Assembly (NCBI GenBank): GCA_000403475.2
Contig: KE159797.1
Coordinates: 124,001 to 188,000 of the forward strand
Length of the DNA stretch: 64,000 nucleotides
Direction of reading: 5' to 3'
Source: Lachnospiraceae bacterium MD308
GTDB taxonomy: Bacteria > Bacillota > Clostridia > Lachnospirales > Lachnospiraceae
The first letter of the stretch is position 1, and the number at the start of each line of letters is the position of its first letter. Under the pieces are notes generated by a model. It was not told where the DNA came from and did not search any database. It saw only the letters and a program-made list of their open reading frames with translations. Of this stretch, positions 59,684 through 64,000 are shown piece after piece. A program made the position numbers and the translations under genes.

Positions 59684-59862
59684 TAAAAGAGATTCCTTTC
59701 GATTACCTGCCTCTGCTTCTTTTGCAGTAGAAAATCGCCAACCATTTCATAAAAATTTCTTTGTTCTTCCGTTTCGGCCTCCAGTACAAGCTGTAAAGTG
59801 TCTTCCGGCTGCAGTTTTTGTATATCTTCATAGATTTTTTCATACTTTTTAACATCACACAT
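59683..59862 (-). CDS. 59-residue partner of the zeta-like kinase, candidate antitoxin
   Basis: ATG 59860-59862 opens a 59-codon frame (MCDVKKYEKIYEDIQKLQPE...) rich in Glu/Gln/Lys and probably all helical. GGAGG lies 7 nt upstream. A promoter lies at 59898-59926. Its TAG shares a base with the kinase GTG. By position and helical character it is a candidate epsilon-like antitoxin; there is no clear sequence match. Confidence 0.65.
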   Translation of the reverse strand: MCDVKKYEKIYEDIQKLQPEDTLQLVLEAETEEQRNFYEMVGDFLLQKKQRQVIERNLF

Positions 59863-59897
59863 AACAACACCTCCATAGTTCGTATTACATTAAATTT

Positions 59898-59926
59898 ATT
59901 ATACCCCTATTTTCTTGAAAAGTTAA
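59898..59926 (-). promoter_or_regulatory. Promoter of the zeta-like kinase module
   Basis: On the minus strand, TTAACT (59921-59926), 17 bp and TATAAT (59898-59903) lie about 36 bp before the start codon. Confidence 0.6.
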
Positions 59927-59929
59927 GAT

Positions 59930-59953
59930 AAAAACTCCGCAGGAAAACCTGCG
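59930..59953 (-). terminator. Terminator downstream of toxN
   Basis: On the minus strand, CGCAGG-TTTT-CCTGCG is followed by GAGTTTTTAT. It closes the toxN transcript, just before the kinase-module promoter. Confidence 0.75.
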
Positions 59954-59988
59954 AAGGCCATATTCTTGAATCTGTATAATTTTTCTGC

Positions 59989-60435
59989 CTATCTCAAGAG
60001 AAAATTCCAGAGAATTATTTTTTCTTGATTTTTACGAATAAAAATGATTTCATTCTGCACCAAATCTTTATATGTACAATCTTGCTTGTTTTCGATGTCA
60101 TAAAGCAGAAGCTCTGATTGCGGGACAGGTATCATATGACTGATTCGTAAAGTTCCCTTTAACTCTTTCTGTCCCTTTGAATTTTTCACTACAATCCTCA
60201 TAATCGGAACAATGCTCTTTCTAATCACTTTTTTCTCACTGGCAATCTGATAATCCGATTCTTTGGGCGAAGACATCGGTATATAATAATGATAGTTTTC
60301 CAAACATATCACTGTGACAACATACTTTCGAGTATGAATTCTCGTCGTTTCCTTATTGGAATATACATTTGGGAACACTTTCCGCAAATATTCTATATAT
60401 TCATCTGACATACTATACAGTTTAAATTCTTCCAT
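59989..60435 (-). CDS. toxN: Type III toxin-antitoxin endoribonuclease (ToxN/AbiQ/CptN-like)
   Basis: This 148-residue protein resembles the ToxN family: FKLYSMSDEYIEYLRKVFPNV at the start, the strand motif NYHYYIPMSSPKESDY with S55-S56-P57-K58 (equivalent to the TSPK active region of ToxN), KGTLRISHMIPVPQSELLLYD and NEIIFIRKNQEKII at the end. ToxN proteins are RNases held inactive by small RNAs cut from a repeat array just upstream. Exactly that layout is present here: 38-nt repeats, a terminator, then this gene. ATG 60435 has AAAGGGATAGG upstream. No promoter of its own was found. Confidence 0.82.
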   Translation of the reverse strand: MEEFKLYSMSDEYIEYLRKVFPNVYSNKETTRIHTRKYVVTVICLENYHYYIPMSSPKESDYQIASEKKVIRKSIVPIMRIVVKNSKGQKELKGTLRISHMIPVPQSELLLYDIENKQDCTYKDLVQNEIIFIRKNQEKIILWNFLLR

Positions 60436-60448
60436 CCTATCCCTTTCT

Positions 60449-60475
60449 AAAAAAACAAGGGAGCATTACTGCTCC
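60449..60475 (-). terminator. Terminator between antitoxin repeats and toxN
   Basis: On the minus strand, GGAGCA-GTAA-TGCTCC is followed by CTTGTTTTTTT. In type III systems a weak terminator at this place lets most transcripts end after the antitoxin RNA, with little read-through into the toxin. Confidence 0.85.
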
Positions 60476-60479
60476 TTAT

Positions 60480-60536
60480 GAGTTTAAAATCTCCCACTAT
60501 CTGGCAGGGACTCTCCCGAGTTTATAATCTTCCATA
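60480..60536 (-). ncRNA. toxI: Type III antitoxin repeat array, copy A (truncated)
   Basis: Reading 5' to 3' on the minus strand: the last 19 nt of a repeat (60518-60536), then one complete 38-nt repeat (60480-60517) that is identical to repeat 2 of array B. The array breaks at about 60536, where a 102-bp copy of the higA 3' end starts. No promoter is visible directly upstream. Confidence 0.7.
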
Positions 60537-60636
60537 CCCATATGATTTTATTGTGTTGCATACCATCTACCACAACCATTGCCCTGCATTCTAATTTATT
60601 GTCACAGATATTTTTTTCCCAAGCGATTCCGCTATT
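60535..60636. repeat. 102-bp duplication of the higA 3' end, copy A
   Basis: It matches 61816-61917 without gaps and with few substitutions. It contains the last codons of the higA antitoxin (IAESLGKKISVT) and 45 bp beyond the stop. Here it is a fragment joined to the broken repeat array upstream of toxN. Confidence 0.85.
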
Positions 60637-60758
60637 CAAAAAATGTGGGAAGTTATACAACTTCCCACTCGTTAATGTTCATCTCTTTATGGATTAATTA
60701 CCGAAGGTTAATGGAGACCTTCACTTTAAATTCAACTGAATTTCTTACTTATATTATA
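60637..60758 (-). ncRNA. Candidate small RNA with promoter and terminator
   Basis: On the minus strand, a TATAAT (60753-60758) is followed by about 110 nt that end in a perfect 10-bp hairpin (GTGGGAAGTT/AACTTCCCAC, 60645-60668) and ATTTTTTG. Inside is a second stem, GAAGGT/ACCTTC. There is no open reading frame and no clear -35 box. It could be a small RNA or another decayed antitoxin unit. Confidence 0.35.
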
Positions 60759-60807
60759 CTCATTTTGTGCTAAATATCTACTGGCATTTTCTACAAAAAT
60801 CAGATAA

Positions 60808-60837
60808 AATCCCCAAAACGCATAAGTTCTGGGGATT
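60808..60837 (-). terminator. Terminator-like hairpin downstream of the DUF2442 gene
   Basis: AATCCCC pairs with GGGGATT around a 16-nt loop, then TTATCTGATTTTTG on the minus strand. Between it and the DUF2442 stop, the minus strand has a short open stretch ending SEFSKR-stop with no start. This is probably a gene scrap. Confidence 0.4.
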
Positions 60838-60979
60838 GAAATACATATTTGATATTCCGTTTGCCTATCTCTTGGAGAATTCCGAACGCCATAAATACGC
60901 TATTTTTAAGCTGATTGTCAGTTATGTGTTCGTTACCCATATACGCTCATATGTGCGCATACTGTCAGCAAACCATATA

Positions 60980-61267
60980 TTATGCTATCTTTTCCACCGC
61001 CATCGGTAACTCATACAGTGTGTCCGGGTCAAAATCCAAACATTTCGTATTATCTCGGCTCCCCCCCCCCCCCCCCCCGATATCCCATGCCAATGTATCA
61101 TTCATCACTGTACAGGCTTCTTTAAAAACAGTGATATCTTTCACTGGACGAAATGCCTCTTTCTCAATCATTTGAGTCATATCATAACATACGATTTTAC
61201 CATCTTCAAAGTACACATATACCGAATAATTTTCCATTGGTATTACCTGCACAACCTTTGGAAACAT
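60980..61267 (-). CDS. DUF2442 protein containing six consecutive Gly from a G18 tract
   Basis: Small protein of 95 residues: FPKVVQVIPMENYSVYVYFEDGKIVCYDMT and FRPVKDITVFKEACTVMNDTLAWDIG are the DUF2442 core, and NTKCLDFDPDTLYE the usual end. Between them is GGGGGG encoded by 18 uninterrupted G, where relatives have one or two residues. ATG 61265-61267 with GAGGTG upstream is preferred over GTG 61276. DUF2442 genes are often paired with DUF4160, whose remnant lies directly upstream. Function unknown. Confidence 0.75.
   Translation of the reverse strand: MFPKVVQVIPMENYSVYVYFEDGKIVCYDMTQMIEKEAFRPVKDITVFKEACTVMNDTLAWDIGGGGGGSRDNTKCLDFDPDTLYELPMAVEKIA
61061..61078. repeat. Homopolymer run of 18 C (G18 on the coding strand)
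   Basis: Eighteen consecutive C in an AT-rich region, inside the DUF2442 gene. The length is a multiple of three, so the frame is open in this copy. Such a run is a classic slippage site, and also a place where sequencing or assembly may miscount. Confidence 0.95.
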
Positions 61268-61283
61268 AACATTCACCTCACTT

Positions 61284-61454
61284 TTAAACTAACGGATTGA
61301 TTCGGTTCATCGGTTTTCCATCCTTTGATAATTCCCAATTCTGCATCAGCTCATCCTGATGTAAAACACACCATGCCAAAATCAATTTGAGTTGCCGTGA
61401 TGGCAATGCACCTTTTATACACCTTGCTGCATCAATTTCAATAATCGCCTTATT
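61284..61454 (-). pseudogene. DUF4160 gene, 5'-truncated
   Basis: The minus strand reads KAIIEIDAARCIKGALPSRQLK...ILAWCVLHQDELMQNWELSKDGKP to a TAA at 61284. This is the C-terminal two thirds of a DUF4160 protein. A TGA lies in frame a few codons upstream and the N-terminal part is absent. It stands directly before DUF2442, its usual partner. Confidence 0.65.
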
Positions 61455-61463
61455 TCATTCTAT

Positions 61464-61489
61464 AGCATATATAGTTGACTATATATGCT
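61464..61489. repeat. Perfect 12-bp-arm palindrome
   Basis: AGCATATATAGT-TG-ACTATATATGCT. It lies at the junction where the DUF4160 homology stops and the antitoxin terminator begins. It may be an operator or a recombination site. Confidence 0.7.
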
Positions 61490-61520
61490 TGACAATATAA
61501 GTTTACCACAGTTATCGCCT

Positions 61521-61548
61521 AAAAAAATAAGGGAGCATTACCGCTCCC
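61521..61548 (-). terminator. Terminator of antitoxin array B
   Basis: On the minus strand, GGGAGC-N6-GCTCCC is followed by TTATTTTTTT. It closely resembles the terminator in front of toxN, but here no toxin gene follows. Confidence 0.85.
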
Positions 61549-61645
61549 AATGAGTTTAAAATCTCCCACTATCTGGCAGGGACTCTCCCGAGTTTAAAAT
61601 CTTCCACTTATCTGGCAGGAACTCTCCAAAGATAGTTTCCTATCT
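61549..61645 (-). ncRNA. toxI: Type III antitoxin-like repeat array, copy B (orphan)
   Basis: Promoter-driven array. From the expected start near 61645 the RNA begins with a GATAG-GAAA-CTATC hairpin. A 39-nt repeat follows (61590-61628), then a 38-nt repeat (61552-61589), each containing CTGCCAGATA and ending TTTTAAACTC. The terminator follows directly. Repeat 2 is identical to the complete repeat of array A. This is a complete antitoxin transcription unit about 1.1 kb upstream of toxN, separated from it by the DUF4160/DUF2442 remnants. Confidence 0.75.
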
Positions 61646-61651
61646 GTTTTT

Positions 61652-61680
61652 ATTATATGTAATTTTTTTATAAAAATCAA
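61652..61680 (-). promoter_or_regulatory. Promoter of antitoxin array B
   Basis: On the minus strand, TTGATT (61675-61680), 17 bp and TATAAT (61652-61657). The predicted start is a few bases before the first hairpin of the array. Confidence 0.8.
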
Positions 61681-61681
61681 C

Positions 61682-61725
61682 AAAAATATTACGAAACCCC
61701 TGAAAAATAAATCGTCAGGAGTTTC
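61682..61725 (-). terminator. Probable terminator of the higBA transcript
   Basis: GAAAC-x-CCTGA pairs with TCAGG-x-GTTTC (61693-61703 and 61715-61725), with TATTTTTG following on the minus strand after a short gap. The stretch 61726-61871 between it and higA holds no gene. Confidence 0.5.
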
Positions 61726-61815
61726 ATGATGCATATAAACAATTTCTTATCTCTTAGATAATTCCAAACCCTTATTTTCCGGCATTTTCAAGGAATTTGT
61801 CAGTTACCTGTCACT

Positions 61816-61917
61816 TACCTAAATGATTTTACAGTGTTGCATAACATCTATCACAACAATTGCCCTGCATTCTAATTTAATGTCACAGATATTTTTTTCC
61901 CAAGCGATTCCGCTATT
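61816..61917. repeat. 102-bp higA 3' end, copy B (the parent copy)
   Basis: This is the intact context of the segment duplicated at 60535-60636. It covers the last codons and downstream region of higA. Confidence 0.85.
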
Positions 61918-62156
61918 TTAGCAAGAAAATCCAAGCTGGGATTATAATTTCCACTTTCCAGCCTGGAAATATTGCTTTTCTGTGTACCTACTCTTTTTGC
62001 AAGTTCCGCCTGTGTTATATTTTGTTCTTTCCTTGCTCTTATAATCTGCTCAATCGCTTCATATCTGGGTTTTAATTTTTCATATTCTATTTTAAACTCT
62101 TCATTCTTAAGCATATCGGATTTCATTTCTTCAAAAGATATTCCTGCTTTACTCAT
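61872..62156 (-). CDS. higA: XRE-family antitoxin (HigA-like)
   Basis: Protein of 94 residues: an N-terminal helical segment that probably binds the toxin, then a Cro/C1 helix-turn-helix (about 38-90: RARKEQNITQAELAKRVGTQKSNISRLESG). It follows the toxin gene with an ATGA overlap, the HigBA order (toxin first). It probably represses its own promoter, where a matching inverted repeat is visible at 62541-62558. Confidence 0.88.
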   Translation of the reverse strand: MSKAGISFEEMKSDMLKNEEFKIEYEKLKPRYEAIEQIIRARKEQNITQAELAKRVGTQKSNISRLESGNYNPSLDFLAKIAESLGKKISVTLN

Positions 62157-62521
62157 GATTCAGACCTCCTTTTATAGTCTTCCATATATTTTCTTGCTCT
62201 CTTTATTTCATTTTCCGGTGTCTTCATGGTCTTTTTAACAAACCCATGCAACAGCACAAACTTATTGTTATGATATGTAAAGTAAAATATTCTTGCAATA
62301 TCGCTTGAAAACTTTATCCGTAATTCATACAACCCTTTATTATCTTTTCCTTTTATTGGTTTTACATATGGCTCTTTCAATTCAGGGCCTAACTGCTTTA
62401 ATAGCTCAATATCGCTAAAAGCTTTAGCCCTTAGTTTTGGACTCAGTGAATATAGAAAATCTTGCACTGGAATTTTTCCACTCTCTTTCATGTAGAAATC
62501 TAATTCAATTATTTTAATCAC
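62153..62521 (-). CDS. higB: HigB-type toxin (phage Gp49-like, RelE superfamily)
   Basis: Protein of 122 residues with the Gp49-like signature: ESGKIPVQDFLYSLSPKLRAKAF, KPIKGKDNKGLYELRIKFSSDIARIFYFTY and FVLLHGFVKKTMKTPENEIKRA. Predicted ribosome-dependent mRNA endonuclease. GTG start at 62521; the ribosome binding site is close to it and the exact start is uncertain. First gene of the pair. Confidence 0.88.
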   Translation of the reverse strand: MIKIIELDFYMKESGKIPVQDFLYSLSPKLRAKAFSDIELLKQLGPELKEPYVKPIKGKDNKGLYELRIKFSSDIARIFYFTYHNNKFVLLHGFVKKTMKTPENEIKRARKYMEDYKRRSES

Positions 62522-62538
62522 TTCCTTTTCTTGTTACA

Positions 62539-62567
62539 ATGTTATCATATACGATAACTTTTGTCAA
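62539..62567 (-). promoter_or_regulatory. higBA promoter with embedded operator
   Basis: On the minus strand, TTGACA (62562-62567), 17 bp and TAACAT (62539-62544). The inverted repeat GTTATC-N6-GATAAC (62541-62558) overlaps the -10 box and the spacer, as expected for autorepression by the antitoxin. Confidence 0.75.
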
Positions 62568-62591
62568 ACACATTATACTTTTCATCATAAC

Positions 62592-62629
62592 AAAAAAACC
62601 CACAAACAAATTCTGTCTGTGGGTTTTCC
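62592..62629 (-). terminator. Terminator of the rplM-rpsI operon
   Basis: On the minus strand, AAAACCCACAGACAG pairs with the downstream TTTGTGGGTTTT arm, then TTTTG. It lies 26 bp after the rpsI stop. Confidence 0.85.
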
Positions 62630-62654
62630 ATATTTCCTGCTTGCAAATAACTGC

Positions 62655-63047
62655 TTATCTCTTAGAGAACTGCGGTGCTCTACGAGCTGCTTTGAGACCG
62701 TACTTCTTACGCTCTTTCATACGTGGGTCACGTGTCAGATAGCCGGCTTTCTTAAGGGTCGGTCTATAATCTGCGTCTGCTTCAAGAAGGGCTCTGGAGA
62801 TACCATGACGGATTGCTCCTGCCTGTCCTGTATATCCGCCGCCTTTTACGTTAACCATCACATCAAACTTTCCTTCTGTCTCTGTCAGAACTAACGGCTG
62901 ACGAACGATAACTTTCAACGTCTCAAGTCCGAGATACTCATCAATGTTTCTTCCATTTATCGTAATGTTGCCTGTACCTGCTGTCAAATATACTCTTGCA
63001 ACTGATTTTTTTCTTCTTCCTGTTCCATAGAATTTTGCTTTAGCCAC
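62655..63047 (-). CDS. rpsI: 30S ribosomal protein S9
   Basis: 130 residues, full length. [20 protein letters not shown] at the N-terminus, [20 protein letters not shown] in the middle, and the invariant C-terminal tail ending QFSKR that reaches the P-site tRNA. Follows rplM by 26 bp. Confidence 0.98.
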   Translation of the reverse strand: MAKAKFYGTGRRKKSVARVYLTAGTGNITINGRNIDEYLGLETLKVIVRQPLVLTETEGKFDVMVNVKGGGYTGQAGAIRHGISRALLEADADYRPTLKKAGYLTRDPRMKERKKYGLKAARRAPQFSKR

Positions 63048-63073
63048 TGTAATATCCTCCTTTCAACCTTTCC

Positions 63074-63502
63074 TTAAAATTTCAGCTCTACCGGCTTCTG
63101 AGCCTGCTGCTCATGATCTGGTCCGGCATATACGTGAAGCTTCTTAATCATAGCTCTTCCCAAAGGTCCTTTCGGAAGCATTCCCTTTACGGCAAGCTCA
63201 ACCACTTTCTCCGGTTTCTTAGCCATCATCTCTGCAAGTGTAGTCTCTTTCATTCCTCCTACATAGTCAGAGTGATTATAATAAATCTTCTGGCTCATCT
63301 TTTTGCCTGTCACTTTAACTTTTTCAGCATTCACTACGATTACATAATCACCCGTATCAACGTGCGGTGTAAATTCCGGCTTATTTTTGCCTCTCAAAAC
63401 CTTAGCCACTTCAGATGACAAACGTCCTAATGTACATCCGGCAGCATCAACTACATACCATTTCTTTTCAACCTTATCTGGATTTGCCATATAAGTTTTC
63501 AT
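63074..63502 (-). CDS. rplM: 50S ribosomal protein L13
   Basis: 142 residues, full length. [27 protein letters not shown] at the N-terminus, [18 protein letters not shown], and [22 protein letters not shown]. First gene of the rplM-rpsI operon, with AGGAGG before ATG. Confidence 0.98.
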   Translation of the reverse strand: MKTYMANPDKVEKKWYVVDAAGCTLGRLSSEVAKVLRGKNKPEFTPHVDTGDYVIVVNAEKVKVTGKKMSQKIYYNHSDYVGGMKETTLAEMMAKKPEKVVELAVKGMLPKGPLGRAMIKKLHVYAGPDHEQQAQKPVELKF

Positions 63503-63555
63503 TGGTTTACCTCCTGTGAATCATTCATACATCTTTAATCAACTATATTCAGAAT

Positions 63556-63587
63556 CAGTAAATCTCCGGGGCTATGGCGGTTTACTG
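63556..63587 (-). promoter_or_regulatory. Structured leader of the rplM-rpsI mRNA
   Basis: On the minus strand, CAGTAAA and TTTACTG enclose a GC-rich inner part (CCGCCATAGCCCCGG) in the 5' leader. It could be the binding site for autogenous control by L13; that is inferred from the position only. Confidence 0.4.
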
Positions 63588-63611
63588 TTTCTCCTTTTGT
63601 CATACTGACTC

Positions 63612-63640
63612 ATTATATTATACGGGTCCTGGTGTGTCAA
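63612..63640 (-). promoter_or_regulatory. Promoter of rplM-rpsI
   Basis: On the minus strand, TTGACA (63635-63640), 17 bp and TATAAT (63612-63617). It is a perfect consensus sigma-A promoter, as expected for ribosomal protein genes. The leader to rplM is about 105 nt. Confidence 0.9.
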
Positions 63641-63744
63641 CCGTTTTCCGGCAATTTTTTATGCTGTTTTTCCTTCTTTTTCCGGTATCCTGTGTTATAA
63701 TATTGTCACTTTGACTTTACAAATATTTTTTCGGAGGATGTGCG

Positions 63745-64000
63745 ATGCAAAAGAATATTGATATGCTAAATGGCCCGGTTCTTAAGTCACTTACGAAACT
63801 TGCCATCCCGATCATGGCAACCTCACTGATTCAAATGGCATACAACCTGACCGATATGATATGGATCGGCCGCATTGGAAGCAATGCTGTGGCTTCTGTC
63901 GGCGCTGCCGGCATGTTCATGTGGCTTTCCAATGGCCTTGCAGCCCTGCCTAAGATGGGAGGCCAGGTACATGTAGGGCATTGTCTCGGGGCAAAACGTC
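63745..64000 (+). CDS. MATE-family efflux transporter (partial, 3' end off the window)
   Basis: Eighty-five codons are visible: MQKNIDMLNGPVLKSLTKLA, then two hydrophobic helices with IPIMATSLIQMAYNLTDMIWIGRIG and SVGAAGMFMWLSNGL. These are typical of the first part of MATE multidrug/cation antiporters. GGAGG precedes the ATG by 7 nt. A TATAAT lies about 50 bp upstream without a clear -35 box. Divergent from rplM. Confidence 0.9.
   Translation, partial: MQKNIDMLNGPVLKSLTKLAIPIMATSLIQMAYNLTDMIWIGRIGSNAVASVGAAGMFMWLSNGLAALPKMGGQVHVGHCLGAKR

Noticed and set aside
60480-61628. Possible CRISPR array from the repeated 38-nt units
   Set aside because: The units are contiguous without spacers, number only one to two per site, are flanked by a promoter and terminator, and have no cas genes. 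They fit a type III antitoxin array.

Overview
The window reads as a chromosomal segment of a spore-forming Clostridia bacterium, most likely a Lachnospiraceae gut anaerobe. The evidence is the sporulation genes (spoIIR, a SPOCS/LysM spore-coat-type protein), a nine-gene V-type ATPase, the dnaE-pfkA-DUF1934 arrangement, strong AAGGAGG ribosome binding sites and moderate GC. No species is claimed. No rRNA, tRNA or CRISPR array was recognised.

Layout. 1-7.3 kb: an AT-rich type I restriction-modification operon on the minus strand (AAA/PD-(D/E)XK protein, hsdM, hsdS, a DUF3791/DUF3990 cassette, hsdR running off the left edge). 7.4-14.6 kb: a fructosamine (Amadori product) uptake and catabolism cluster resembling Bacillus frlBONMD with its GntR regulator, ending in a DUF624-GNAT fusion. 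14.6-22.9 kb: housekeeping genes (foldase lipoprotein, cardiolipin synthase, DUF1934, pfkA, dnaE). 23-28 kb: an ABC importer with a DUF3798 binding lipoprotein. 28-28.7 kb: a decayed MNT-HEPN module. 28.9-41.2 kb: chemoreceptor, HPr-like protein, cvfB, acyl-ACP thioesterase, spoIIR, GntR, ispE, SPOCS, PrcB-like lipoprotein, malQ, plsC, pncB. 41.3-42.8 kb: an IS110-family element between pncB and murF. 44.3-53.1 kb: V-ATPase operon G/H-I-K-E-C-F-A-B-D, whose K subunit carries the complete Na+-site signature. 53.1-58.1 kb: trmL, AIR-synthase-like, VanW-family, a 33-residue DUF4044 protein, radical SAM. 58.1-62.6 kb: an AT-rich toxin-antitoxin island. 62.6-64 kb: rpsI, rplM and the start of a MATE transporter.

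The most interesting system lies in 59.9-61.7 kb. A 148-residue ToxN/AbiQ-like endoribonuclease gene is preceded by a short array of 38-nt repeats and a terminator, the architecture of a type III (protein-RNA) toxin-antitoxin system. About 1 kb further upstream is a second unit with its own promoter, two 38/39-nt repeats and a near-identical terminator, but no toxin. The array beside toxN is cut at its 5' end and joined to a 102-bp copy of the 3' end of the neighbouring higA gene. This suggests that recombination separated the toxin from its promoter-driven antitoxin RNA. The same island holds a zeta-like kinase with an unannotated 59-residue partner, a HigBA pair with a promoter-embedded operator, a truncated ParE toxin fused tail-to-tail with a truncated Abi gene, and a DUF2442 gene carrying an uninterrupted run of 18 G.

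Limits: all calls come from reading the sequence and from memory of protein families. No database search, RNA folding or alignment program was run. Start codons were adjusted by eye from ribosome binding sites.
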